Assembly: GCA_020284085.1 (NCBI GenBank)
Contig: JACEVL010000203.1
Span: 62,001 to 126,000, forward strand
DNA length: 64,000 nucleotides
Source of the DNA: Aporrectodea caliginosa
Lineage: Eukaryota; Annelida; Clitellata; Crassiclitellata; Lumbricidae
Reading direction: 5' to 3'
Positions within the stretch are counted from its first letter, which is position 1. Each line of letters begins with the position of its first letter. The position numbers were made by a program, and so were the translations under genes. This document shows positions 24,711 to 37,185 of the stretch, in pieces. Under the pieces are notes generated by a model. That model saw only the letters and a program-made list of their open reading frames with translations. It ran no database searches and was not told the origin of the DNA.

Positions 24711-24842
24711 CTACAGAACAGAAGAAACAACAGTCAATTGCTTTAATTGGGAAATCAGCAGAAACTATCAAAGTACACTGGCTAATGATCAATGCCTGTG
24801 AGGTAATTCTTGTTCCAAGTCATTACCCCTCTATACATGGTA

Positions 24843-26052
24843 NTTTAACCATAATATTGCAGCAGAGCCTTAATAAAGAACAAGCGATATTTTAACCATA
24901 ATATTGCAGCAGATCCTTTAGAATGCACAAAGCTATATTTTAACCATAATATTGCAGCAGAGCCTTAATAAAGAACAAGCGATATTTTAACCATAATATT
25001 GCAGCAGATCCTTTAGAATGCACAAAGCTATATTTTAACCATAATATTGCAGCAGAGCCTTAATAAAGAACAAGCGATATTTTAACCATAATATTGCAGC
25101 AGATCCTTTAGAATGCACAAAGCTATATTTTAACCATAATATTGCAGCAGAGCCTTAATAAAGAACAAGCGATATTTTAACCATAATATTGCAGCAGATC
25201 CTTTAGAATGCACAAAGCTATATTTTAACCAAAGAACAAGCGATATTTTAACCATAATATTGCAGCAGATCCTTTAGAATACACAAAGCGATATTTTAAC
25301 CATAATATTGCAGCAGAGCCTTAATAAAGAACAAGCGATATTTTAACCATAATATTGCAGCAGATCCTTTAGAATGCACAAAGCTATATTTTAACCATAA
25401 TATTGCATCAGAGCCTTAATAAAGAACAAGCGATATTTTAACCATAATATTGCAGCAGATCCTTTAGAATGCACAAAGCTATATTTTAACCATAATATTG
25501 CAGCAGAGCCTTAATAAAGAACAAGCGATATTTTAACCATAATATTGCAGCAGATCCTTTAGAATGCACAAAGCTATATTTTAACCATAATATTGCAGCA
25601 GAGCCTTAATAAAGAACAAGCGATATTTTAACCATAATATTGCAGCAGATCCTTTAGAATGCACAAAGCTATATTTTAACCATAATATTGCAGCAGAGCC
25701 TTAATAAAGAACAAGCGATATTTTAACCATAATATTGCAGCAGAGCGTTAATAAAGAACAAGCGATATTTTAACCATAATATTGCAGCAGATCCTTTAGA
25801 ATGCACAAAGCTATATTTTAACCATAATATTGCAGCAGATCCTTTAGAATGCACAAGCGATATTTTAACCATAATATTGCAGCAGAGCCTTAATAAAGAA
25901 CAAGCGATATTTTAACCATAATATTGCAGCAGATCCTTTAGAATGCACAAGCAATATTTTAACCATAATATTGCAGCAGATCCTTTAGAATGCACAAAGC
26001 GATATTTTAACCATAATATTGCAGCAGATCCTTTAGAATGCACAAGCAATAT
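24843..26052. repeat. Satellite with alternating 47/48-bp units
   Basis: About 25 full units plus one truncated. Type A (47 bp) and type B (48 bp) share TTTTAACCATAATATTGCAG then CAGA; A continues GCCTTAATAAAGAACAAG, B continues TCCTTTAGAATGCACAAAG. The left part is nearly perfect A-B-A-B, a 95-bp higher-order dimer, while the right end drifts to A-A and B-B-B runs with unit-length changes. The single N of the window is at 24843, at the array's left edge. Confidence 0.96.
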
Positions 26053-27237
26053 TTTACTATATCTGAAATATAATCTCATCTATTTTAGCATCGTCATCGT
26101 AGGCTAATGCATAAGGCATCAAGTCATGGTCGCTTCAGTTGATATCGTATACAACTGTTTATCCTATTATGCTGGAGAAGCACAGTCGATACTAATTGGT
26201 CAGGAAACCAGAGAATCAGGCTATAGCTATAGGTATACGGTGAGTGAACGAGTTGAAACAGCTGAGTATTAAGAACTGTAATTATTTAATTGTAAGGTAA
26301 CATGATGAGAATATAGATATTTATATAGCGCCGCGAGAGGGAATCTCGTCAGCAGAGCTCCTGAATAAACCAGTCGGGCATTGAATAGGATATGATTTCC
26401 TTTGACGAATGGATTGAAGGCAGCAACAAATTCTGTCGCGTTCACAATTGTCTTAATTTCTCGGTTAACGCTCCAGACTCACAATTAGGCTAGCTGTTTA
26501 TCGTGGAAGTCCTAAACCAAGAAAGACGCCAATCATTCTTCGTGGTACTCCGAAGGGAGATTTATAACATGGAATTGGAAGGCATAAACTTGCATGCATT
26601 GTTTCCTACGCTTACTAGGCCCTTTTATACACTAACACTATACGAACGGAGACAGGAAAGTTTCTTGTGAAATGTGTGCCTTTTCGTAATCGTAAGCTCC
26701 AAACTTCTAAAGCGCCACTCGCAAGCCAAGCGCAGGGCACCAGCTTATTCACGAGCGCTGCGTCGAGTCAGAGGGATTGTTCAAAGGGTAACCAGAAGGA
26801 GGTCCGAGTCCGGTTACCAGAGGGTCAGAGTAGCTGATGGCTATATAATATCAAGCGGGACTTTATATATAATTATGGCCCATTCTACGTCGGATCAATT
26901 AAGGTGGGTAAATAAATATAAAAATTTCACCTTTGACATTTCACTGCACCAGAGAAGGATCATAAGAATTCCTTCGTTCGCTTTTCTCAAAAGCTGCTTC
27001 TTCTCGCAGGGGCCTTGCGCACTGGGAGCGCTTCTGGACGGTTCATCTATAGTAGATGCGTTCTATAAATGTTTAAATACAATACAATCGAAATCGTAAT
27101 CGTAAACAACAAATTTTAAAAGTTTCACTTTGAAACGTAAACGCAATCAGCTTAATCACGAGCGCTGCATTGAATCAGGTATATCGAAATCCAAGAAAGA
27201 GCCGTATAGCCTACACATAGCCTGCGATACACAAAAG
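26053..27237. other. Intergenic with a LINE 3' tail
   Basis: About 26995-27100 (plus strand) contains CACTGGGAGCGCTTCTGGAC and ends in AAATACAATACAATCG, matching the L2-like 3' ends elsewhere in the window. The longer frame that runs into it from 26674 has no recognised domain. No gene is supported in the rest. Confidence 0.55.
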
Positions 27238-27393
27238 CATAGGCGTAGCTACATTGAGGCACGAGGAGGCAGTTGCCTCCTCTTGCTTTTTTATATACTG
27301 GAACTTCGATTGACTAATGGCTTCAATGACCAGGATTTTGCCAGTGGTCTGTGAAGTTGCCTCCTCTTGAATTTAAGTCTCGCTACGTGCCTG
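27238..27393. mobile_element. hAT-type MITE, family A (copy 3)
   Basis: Begins CATAGGCGTAGCTACATTG, has TTGCCTCCTCTTGCTTTTTT in its left half, and ends CGCTACGTGCCTG. Same family as 888-1047. Target duplication not clear. Confidence 0.8.
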
Positions 27394-29484
27394 TCGTGTA
27401 GTATGAAATACTGCATAAGCAGCACGGTTATTTAAATACGTTTATTAAATACTCGACATAATTATAGAAATATTTCTATATAATAACACCCCTCTCTGTC
27501 TCAGCTTATTTTCTCTTATTGACGTCATCGCAAAATGACGTAATTTTCCTTTGTTCTATAATGTTTCGGCCACATTCCATTAGTTTCTGTCGGAGGGAGC
27601 AGACGTCGAAGAAGGCGATACAGGAGAAGAAGAAAGATATCCAAAAGACGGGGGAGAAACGATGAAAATGCTACAAAACAAGACGCAGATGTTGGAGAAG
27701 ATGACGAGGAACAGTTCCGAACTGAGCGGCAGCCGATCCTCGAAGTGAAAAAGAAATTACTCGTAACGTATGACAAACATTTGTTCATCGTCATTTCAAC
27801 GACCGAAAACAATCGGTAATTAAGTAAGGAAGTATGGTAAAACATGAAATTATACTGATGCAAGTAGCCTAAGAACTAAGTATGAAAGTTAGTGAGAAAA
27901 ATAAGTATTGCATAAAAGTAAGAAAATTTTATGGCGTGCATTCCCTTCTTTTACTGCATCTGTTGTTCATGATTTTGGCTTGTTAAATATTTGTATAGCG
28001 CTTTTTGAAAGTATAGCCAACCATTCAGGACCGTTTTACATAACAGTATCAAATCGCCTTATCAAGGTTAAATTTTGAAGATGACAGAGAGACAAACATA
28101 GCCTGCAGTCGAAACCATAGCAACAGACCGAATGGCCGACGGACAGACTAGAGAGACGAGTTGACCACCGAGAGAAAAACAGAAACACAAACAGCCAGAC
28201 GAAGATATAGTTAGTGAGGGACTCTTTTCCGTTGTTTGCATGTCTGTGTCTAATCTCCTGTTTCCGTGTCTAAGCATTATGACGTCATTTTCATAGACGT
28301 AATAGACCATTCTTGCAGATTTATCTAATTTGATCGTCATATAATTATTATGAACCATAGACGTCTTAATAATTGTTAGCTATTATACAGAAGTCCATGC
28401 ATAGACTCATTTTTATGTAGACAAATAAGAATGAACTTCAATGACGTGCATTATGACGTCATAGTATAATTTGACCATTTCTCATAAGAGAGCGCCGCGT
28501 AGCGACAATGCAGGGGCGTTGCTTTAACTTACTTCATTTAAGAAAACATTCCGAAACAAGTTGAAAAATACCCGAAGAAGAATTAGAGTAGGTTCTGAAG
28601 ATGTTTGAAGTGGAAGAACGAAGATGAATTTTCAAATGTATGTGATTCGATTTTATACGCTTGATTAACCGGTCGATTAGGCCCTAAAATTTAGACTTTA
28701 AGCGGCTTACAACAGTATTCTTTAGAGGGTTGAGTTCATGCAACGTAGGATAACAATGCCAATTTGTATCGGCTGATTGTATTAGGCCCAAGCTAGATAT
28801 AATTTGCTTCTCTATGCTTTGAGGCAAGGAATGGCTTTGAGGCATACACGATAGATGTGTAGGCCAACTCGGTTTAACAGGCTAGATAGTGCAAGACTAT
28901 AATAGGCATAACGGTCAATTCAATATGCGCCCTTCGAAACTATATTCAATTTTAGATCCCTCGATGATTCGTGTAGTCTTCTTGATCCATGCATGGAACT
29001 TGGACGAATGAAAGTCGAAAGCAAGAATCGGTCATTCTCGACAACCTACATGTATTGGGATCAGTGGAGAACTCGGTTGTAGATGGCGATATACGGTAAG
29101 ATTTAAGGAGCTTAGATGGTCTCTAAACGATGTGTCGTCTATCATATTATGACGTCATATTTATCGAAGTCCATTCCGACGCCATTTTGTTGCTGCCATT
29201 ATATATTCCGTACTTACCATGAGATGAGTGGAGAACTCCGACACCGGACGTCCGTGCATTGCAGATCCGTGCTTAGTGCAAGCCGGTGCCAGTCTCAAGC
29301 CTGGATAAAGGTGGAGGGCGACGCTAATGGTCTATGTTACTACACAGTGTCGTTAAACAGGAATACCTACCTAGATGAGTGGAGCTCGTAATGAGTAGAC
29401 GGTAAGATTTAAGGAGCTTAGATGGTCTCTAAACGTGATATTTTACCAATCTATTTTCAAAGTGATATATTACCAATCATATTA
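27394..29484. other. Intergenic with CRE-like palindromes
   Basis: No gene is supported. ATTATGACGTCAT occurs at 28276, 28450 and 29146, and a further TGACGTCA near 27520. A 37-bp block beginning GGTAAGATTTAAGGAGCTTA occurs at about 29095 and again at about 29400, bracketing roughly 270 bp. Short frames there (for example 29116-29391) are unrecognised. Confidence 0.55.
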
Positions 29485-30090
29485 TTGTATTGTATTGTAT
29501 TGTATCTGATCATTTATAAAGCGCTTCTCATAGCATAAGCTTTTTAGAAGCGCTCCCAGTACGAGGTATTCCGAGAGAAAATGAAGGTTTTAAGGTGAGA
29601 GAAAGAGGTAGAGATTCTACGATAATAGAGAGGAGTGTAGGCAGTGTTTAATCTAGACGTCTCTGGGGGGGTAAAGTTCCCCCCCAGGATCGAGTTTTCC
29701 CCCCCAGAAAAAGTAAAGAGATGAAATTTTAGCCCCAAGAAAAATTAAAGACATGTAATTTTGTAGAATAATGTGTTGGAAAACTCTCGATACTACCCCC
29801 CTCGAAAAATATTGGTGGAAAATGGCTGTTACTACCCCCCTCGAAAGAAAATCCTAGGAAAACTCTCGTTACTACCCCCCTCGAAAATTTCTTGAAAATT
29901 TGTGAGATCTTGTTCTGGGAAATAGTCGTTACTACCCCCCGGTCGTCAACTTTTACAATATGTTGGATACCCCCCCAGAACCCTCAATTCCCCCGACAGC
30001 CGGTGACTACCAGAAACACTAGGGCGTAGAGAAGGAGAAAGTCCATTCCATAGAGTAGGTACCTATGCAGGCAAAGGATCTGGATTGAGC
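29485..30090 (-). pseudogene. L2-like LINE 3' end split by a family B element
   Basis: Read on the minus strand, the frame HLKTFIFSRNTSYWERF ends just before a 3' segment (complement TTTATAAAGCGCTTCTCATA) and an ATACA tail at 29485. The LINE resumes beyond the insertion at 30021, where AGTCCATTCCATAGAGTAGG is shared with the LINE end at about 62500. Confidence 0.75.
29642..30020. mobile_element. 9-bp-TSD transposon, family B (copy 2)
   Basis: Reverse orientation to the other copies: begins CAGTGTTTAATCTAGACGTC, has four units of TTACTACCCCCCTCGAAA type, and ends AGAAACACT. It is inserted inside an L2-like LINE end. The flanks give only a poor 9-bp match. Confidence 0.8.
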
Positions 30091-31329
30091 CATTGTGGTC
30101 CTAACCCGGGGAACAAACAGGTCAAGCCGGTCAGAGGATCTGAGATTTCTTTATTAGTAGATGCCATGTCAATGCAAACATTGGTTGAAGATGAAATTGA
30201 TGACATGGTTATGGTTATTGATTTAGGTGACACCTGCTCCATCTTCACGCAGACCAACTACAGTTACAGCTACGCCTGGTTATGGCCGATGTACCAGTAT
30301 ACTTATCGCATCCAAAGTCAAGTCGTGCAAGGATGCCCACATACTGTGCTCCAGTGCAGTCTAAGACTTGAGCAATAGCCAGGTAGGCCTATGGAATTTC
30401 TGTTAAAAAGATTATAATATTATACTTACAGATAACCAAATCTTCACATTGTTTTTCATTTTTTCTTCTTTCACTTGATGCAAGTCGAAGTTAAGTCTGA
30501 TAATTTGGCCATTTGCTAAATTAGCAATTGGTAGAAAAGCAGGCACATAACAATAATTATGGTTGTTTCTTTCACTTAATGCAAGTGAGTCAAGTTTCTT
30601 TATTTGGTATTTACCACATGTCAGAAACGCTACACATAACAATTATGGTTGTTTATTTCCATGATTATTTTCTTTAAAATTATCACAGTACAATTTATCA
30701 CAGAGCATATACACTGTGAATCAATATTGCAGTTTTTGCTGACTTATATCAGTTTGTCATTGTTTTCAATTGCAGTCAGTTTAGTCAGAGCAAATTCAAC
30801 GACTCTTCAAGGCTTCTGGACACTTCACAAGTTGACGATTGGCATTCAGGAAATGAAGTTCAAGGCCAAGTTTTCCAGTGATGTCATGCTCGCTCTGTGA
30901 AGTGTTCCGAGCAACCAGATCCCGCCGTCATATGAAATGACAACAGGAGCTCATGTCAACACATTTTCTATTCTGAAGAGCAAATCTCCAATGGGCGATC
31001 TGGTTATTCGTAATCGTAATCTGGTTATTTGTAATCGTAATACCTGTTTTGCTGCCCAGTCTCTGACATTGTTGGCCGATCTTCTGCTGGGGAGAGCTTT
31101 TAGTCCCTCGGGCTCACTCCTCAATTAGGCAGCGCATAGCCTTCTCAATTGTTGGACCCTCCATTTGGAATGGACTCCCTTTGGAGGTGTGCCTGCTGCA
31201 TGCCAAGGTCCAGTAGAACTGTTTTACAATTTGCTCAAGTCTAGTCTTTATTGCCGTGGTTGGGCTGAGAGCGCCTCTGAGTAGGTTTCCTGAAGGGGTG
31301 CTATGGTTAGTTCTTGAAATGAATGTATG
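30091..31329. other. Intergenic, unassigned frames
   Basis: Frames at 30085-30378 (MVMVIDLGDTCSIF region) and 30649-30900 are open but match nothing I know; TTTTCAATTGCAG before 30777 could be a splice acceptor by chance. A short AATCGTAATCTGGTTATT duplication lies near 31010. Confidence 0.4.
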
Positions 31330-31760
31330 AATGAAACCATCCATCCATCAAGTCATTCTTTCGTTCATTCATCCATCCACACACCAACCAACTGGTCCGT
31401 GTATCCATCCATCTATGCGTCCATCCATCCCTCCATTCATCGATTCATCCATCTGTCCATCGAAGTAACCTGAGATTGAGACCTTATCTGAACGTCTAAA
31501 CCTTGCCCAAAGATTGAGAGTGAACTGACGCTCTCCATCCACCCCTCCATCCATCGATTCATCCATCGGTCTGTCTCCATCCACCAAACAGCAGTGCAGC
31601 CATCCGTCAGACTATCCAGCCATTCATCGTTCATCCACTCATCCATCCTTACATTCATCCACCCACCAAGTTTTTCGGTCATTTATTCATCCAACCATCA
31701 ATCCTTACACCCATTCACCTATGAAGTCATTCATTCATCCACCACGTGCACCCACCCTGT
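31330..31760. repeat. ATCC/ATTC microsatellite field
   Basis: Broken (CATC) and (ATTC) arrays of about 430 bp. Long translated frames are repeat artefacts. Confidence 0.85.
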
Positions 31761-32264
31761 ATGAAGATTGAAGTCCTACCAAAAGATTGAAACCCAACCT
31801 GAAAATCCAAACCCTAGAATGACCCGAAATAGAAATTCTTAGGGCTGTGCTGTTATGTTCGAATGCTTGGCATAAAACGCAAACGGCCGAACGGTTTAAC
31901 GCTTCGGGGTGTCCAGTGACACTGGGGTGTCCAGGGGTTCAGCCCACCCTCATGCCAAAACCGCCACTCTTGATATGTGTAGATCATTTAGATTTTAGAT
32001 GTGCCCCGAACCCCAATCGGTGACTCAACTTTGTCTTGTCAAGGGTTGTGAGTATGATGCAAGCTTCGCGCCTACCAACTTTATCCCAGGCCCCTCAAAT
32101 TTCACCCAGGCATCGAGGGCTTTGGTTTCAGTTTAGTTGTATGATGTAACTATAGATATTGATAGCAGTTTACACTTTACACCTACGTCGCCTGACAGTT
32201 TGGCGTTTCTCTCCTGATTGCCCTATCCCTAGATTTCCACACTTGATGCGTTTTATGCCAAGCA
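31761..32264. other. Intergenic, distant inverted repeat
   Basis: TGCTTGGCATAAAACGCA (about 31864) and its exact complement TGCGTTTTATGCCAAGCA (about 32247) are 18-bp arms about 365 bp apart. No gene seen. Confidence 0.5.
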
Positions 32265-32760
<496 letters not shown>

Positions 32761-32939
32761 TGGTCGACAGTGTCAAAAGCAGCACTAAGGTCAAGGCATA
32801 CTGAGAGGCATGCATTTAAGGTATCATTAGATGAGAAGCTGTTGCCAGCGTTAAGGCAAGAGCAGTTTCAGTGGAGTAGCCTTCACGGTAACATAACAGC
32901 ACAGCCCAAGGATTTTCTCTTGGTAGGACTTCAGTCTTC

Positions 32940-33720
32940 ATACGGGGTGGGTAGGTGGATGAATGAATGACTTGATAGGTGAAAGAGTGTGAGGATGGAT
33001 GAATGAATAAATGAATGAATGGCTTGATAGATGGGTAGATGTAAGGATGGATGAGTGGATGAATGGATGAATGGCTGATGGTCTGGCGCGTGGCTCTTGC
33101 TGTTTGGTGAATGGATAGACGGATAGATGAATGGATTGGTGGGTGGATGGTGGTTGGATGGATGGAGCTTCGGTTCACTCTCTCTTTGGGTAAGGCTTGG
33201 ATGTTCAGATAGGGTTTCTCTCAGGTTGCTTCGATGGACAAATGGATGAATTGATGAATGGAGGAATGGATGATGGATGGACGCATAGAGGGAGGGAGGG
33301 AGGGAGGGAGGGAGGGAGGGAGGGAGGGAGGGAGGAGGGAGGGAGGGAGGGAAGGGAGGGAGGGAGGGAGGGAGGGAAGGAGGGAGGGAGGAGGGATGAT
33401 GGCTGGATACACGGACAGAGAAACCAGTTGGTTGTTGTTGGATGATGATGGATGAATGGATGAATGAATGAATGAATGAATGAATGAATGAATGAATGAA
33501 TGAATGGGTTGATGGGAATGATGGATGGATGGATGGATGGGTGTGGATGGATGGATGGATGGATGGATGGATGGATGGATGGATGGATGGATGGATGGAT
33601 GGATGGATGGATGGATGGATGGATGGATGGATGGATGGATGGATGGATGGATGATTGAACGAATGAATGTATGAATAACTTAGTGGGCGGATGGAGTAGA
33701 TGCGGGTCCATAGGTGGGTC
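32940..33720. repeat. TGGA / GAAT / GGGA microsatellite field
   Basis: (GGGA)n at 33290-33395, (GAAT)n at about 33460-33505 and (TGGA)n at 33520-33650, with degenerate arrays before them. The long His-Pro-Ser-Ile frames on the minus strand are artefacts. Confidence 0.92.
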
Positions 33721-34537
33721 CATGTGTGGGTGAATACATATATTAATGAATGCCTATACCTTGTCATTAGGCAGAGATGTCATTTTAGACTTAATATTTA
33801 CTGAGATCTAAAAGCTGAATGTATTCGATATTAGAGGGTGCCGAGCGGTTTGACAAGAACTGGATCCTCGGGGTAATACTCAGTTGTGACCTTGGCATGC
33901 ATTCCCACCTCGAGGGGCACTCTCCTCTTGTGCCTCGTCGCTGTATGCTCTTGGGGTTCTCCGTTCGCACGGCCTTCCTCCTCAGAATGACCACCATCGC
34001 TCAACAGAGGCGCTTTTACAGAAAACGGTTCCCTAGGCGCAAACATTTTGGGGCCCTTCTGAACTTGTAGACCGAGTCTGAGACTCTGGTGGTGTGTAAC
34101 CTATCACGTGCAAAAACCCACGAAGTTGAACTTGAAGCCGTTTTTGCGAGTGTTATTGACACTACTTAGGATTAGTTATAGAAGCTATTTTCAAGGAATG
34201 TGAAGTTATTTGATTTTAGCTTTTAAAAATGCGATAAGTGTACAGTACTCGTTTGTTGCAATACAATGCAACAATGCTATGTTATATAATATTAAAAATG
34301 CTTGAAAAATTAATTATGTGAAACTGAATCGGTGTTACTCTTTTGACCACTCGTCACAGACAGCGTAATAGAAATAGAAGAGAAAGTTTAAGTTGCAAAA
34401 CATCCTTGCCCACAATTCGCGAAATTCTTTATATGGTCCAAGAATGGATAAAATTCAAGCAAGATAATCCAGACAAGTCAAATAGTTACCTTTATTTGTA
34501 AAACTTCTAGATTGTCTGTGCCCTTTAAACGCCAGTC
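33721..34537. other. Intergenic, no gene seen
   Basis: The frame at 33819-34070 (83 codons) is unrecognised. The stretch is otherwise AT-rich with nothing I can name. Confidence 0.5.
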
Positions 34538-34596
34538 CTTGTACAGAAAAATTATTGTAAAACTGCATCGGTTTTACAATAATTTTTCTGTACAAG
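34538..34596. repeat. Perfect 26-bp inverted repeat hairpin
   Basis: Arms 34538-34563 and 34571-34596 are exact complements around a 7-base loop TGCATCG; the arm starts CTTGTACAGAAAAATTATTG. It could be a MITE tip pair or a hairpin RNA source. Confidence 0.9.
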
Positions 34597-34721
34597 TATT
34601 TGTACTATTAACCATTTGTTAGTAGGCTAGTAGTTTCTTCTTTAAACTGCATCATGCAACGCAAGTCTAACTGGCCATCTACAGTCATAGAAAGTATATT
34701 AATGTATTACTGAATTAGCCA

Positions 34722-35632
34722 ACGAATTTATAGTTGACAGCAGTGAATATATAGGCCTATAGACTTTTGATGTGTGAACATTATAAAGTATTTCACTAGA
34801 CTTTGTACAAATACTTGGTCATTGTTGTATTTGCAATAGGTATGGTAAATTTGGTAGACATGTAACTTCAGTCTATTGGCAGTATCTATACAGGGCAGCA
34901 ATTTTATTACAATTTAATCTTTTGATGTTACGAGGATATACCCTTATGACTGACATGGGTGGTTTAAGAACCAAGTTACCAACACGTCTATACGCTGAGA
35001 ATTACGTCTTTTTCAGGCTACCGCAAGTCAGGCTGAATGTTTACATAAGCAGTGCCATTTTGCTTAAGGAAACACTTACATTACGAGAGGGTGTTTTACG
35101 TCAACAGTGAGTTGGTTGTAAAGAAATGGTTTTCAGTGCAGAGGACAATGATTTTAATCGTAGAAGTGAGTTGACAGAGATCCTTTGAAGGGGTATGGCG
35201 CAGGAAACTCATTGCATCTCATTTCCAGATGAACAAATTGGTCCCTAGCTGGTGTCAGCAAGCTGTTGACTTTGATTGCCACAACCGGATAAAGTTGCAA
35301 GGAAACCACGAGACGCAAACAAAAGTTTCATGGACGCAAACAAATATCAATGCTGTCGAAAGACGCCTGGTGCTGTATTTTCATTTAAGCTATTCACGCA
35401 TGTTGTCGATGCGTTAATACGTTTTGGTAACATTTCTATGAACCATTTCCATAATGATGAGCCTTGCCTTGGTATTCATGTAACATGATGCATTACACAA
35501 TTGTATAATAAGTTTGATGCATGTGTACACAGAGCTGAGCTTTTGTGGTCTATAAATACTATTAATGCTTTATTACTATAATTAAGCCAGACGAATTTAT
35601 AGTTGACAGCAGTGAATATATAGGCCTATAGA
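34722..35632. repeat. 42-bp direct repeats bracketing 827 bp
   Basis: 34722-34763 and 35591-35632 are identical (start ACGAATTTATAGTTGACAGC). About 34770-34950 is a diverged relative of the mariner-type segment at 9341-9510. The rest of the interior has no recognised coding. Confidence 0.8.
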
Positions 35633-35784
35633 TCTGCGCATAATCTAACGATTGCAAGTTCGAGCTGTTGTCAAGACTTCGCGTGGAGACGCTGAACAAC
35701 TTGTTCGCGAACACTTTGGTGTTTGATTCAGATTTACCGCCCTTGCGACCGTAATAAGTGCAATAAACAAAGACACATTTATTA

Positions 35785-35882
35785 TTACTATTATTATTAT
35801 TATTATTATTATTTTTTTTTTTGCCCCGAGGTAAACATGATCCCTAGGGATTATTATTATTATGATATTAGTATTATTATTA

Positions 35883-35939
<57 letters not shown>

Positions 35940-35949
35940 GATTATTGTT

Positions 35950-35996
<47 letters not shown>

Positions 35997-36000
35997 AATG
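35785..36000. repeat. ATT and ATC microsatellites
   Basis: (ATT)n arrays at about 35787-35812 and 35882-35940, then (ATC)n at 35950-35995. Confidence 0.93.
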
Positions 36001-36141
36001 CATTTATTTAGCACCACCATAAAATGACCATTTCAATTGATAGCGCTGAGCAATTGTGAGCGAAGAGCTTGCTCGAGGTCCACCATACAGTCATTATCTC
36101 AGGGGAGGCTCCAACCTGTGCTCTCCCGGCCTCTCCGCGTA

Positions 36142-36590
36142 CAGTGTTTAATCTAGTCTGCTGTCGACTCGGGGGAATTGAGGGTTCTGGGGGGGGTATC
36201 CAGCTTATTACAAAAGTTGACGACCGGGGGGTAGTGACGAGTGTTACCAAGAACAAGAGTTCAAAAATTTTTCCCGAATTTTCCAGGGGGGTAGTAACGA
36301 GCGTTTTCCAAGGATTTTCGAGGGAGGGTAGTAACGAGAGTTTTCCAAGGATTTTCAAGGGGTAATAACAACAATTTTCCAACAATATTCGAGGGGGGGT
36401 AGTAACAAGCCTTTTTCCAAGAAGAATTTTCGAGGGGCGGGTAGTATCGAGAGTTTTCCAAGACAATTTTCTACAAAATTACATGTCTTTAATTTTTCTT
36501 CAGGCAAAAATTTCATCTCTTTAATTTTTCTGAGGGGGAACTCGATCCTGGGGAAACTTAATTATCCAGAGACGTCTAGATTAAACACTG
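36142..36590. mobile_element. 9-bp-TSD transposon, family B (copy 3)
   Basis: 449 bp, ends CAGTGTTTAATCTAG and its exact complement, with an exact 9-bp duplication CTCCGCGTA (36133-36141, 36591-36599). It holds about six G-rich tandem units, against three and four in the other copies. Confidence 0.92.
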
Positions 36591-36775
36591 CTCCGCGTAC
36601 AAGGCCAGCACTCTAAGGCTAAGCAACAGTCTACCATGTCCCATAAAACGCTGTCACTTCCCGCGGTGCCTGTTTTGCTGGACCAAACACATTGAAAAAC
36701 AGCCATTGGCACAGCTGATTGCGTCAGTTAGGCTACTTTTACTGCATGTATAGAACTACTAATATCCATATATAT

Positions 36776-36921
36776 ATAGGCGTAGCTACATGTAGGCACG
36801 AGAAGGCAGTTGCCTCCTCTTGCTTTCTTTTATATACTGGAACTTTTATTGACCAATGACCCCAATAACCAGAATTTTGCCAAGTTGCCTCCTCTTGAAT
36901 TTAAGTCTGGCTACGTTCCTG
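36776..36921. mobile_element. hAT-type MITE, family A (copy 4)
   Basis: Contains AGGCGTAGCTACATGTAGGC, TTGCCTCCTCTTGC and a right end GGCTACGTTCCTG. Diverged; target duplication not clear. Confidence 0.72.
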
Positions 36922-37185
36922 GGTATTAGGCCTATTATTATCCAGTCTAGTGTCAAAGTAGGCCTATACATCTTTGTAACGTATGTCCTTGAGACACCAA
37001 AAATATCTTATTAGGGCCTACTAAATGCCGTAGATATGCACTCTTATGTAATAGCCTATGCATGTAGGCTACAGCTAAGCTAATATTATTGTAATGTAGA
37101 AGGTTAATTATTTAATTAACTTATCGAACCAGTGTCGAAACCAGCGCTATAATTAATAATAAAAATATTTAGCTGGGATTCGGGG

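Noticed and set aside
24843..26052. CRISPR-like regularly spaced repeats
   Set aside because: Units are contiguous with no unique spacers, and the context is a eukaryotic intronic/intergenic satellite.
29116..29391. 91-codon frame as a gene
   Set aside because: No recognised motif; the flanking GGTAAGATTTAAGG duplication suggests repeat DNA.
32931..33767. 278-residue His-Pro-Ser-Ile frame on the minus strand
   Set aside because: Produced entirely by the TGGA/GAAT/GGGA microsatellites; open in several frames with no domain.
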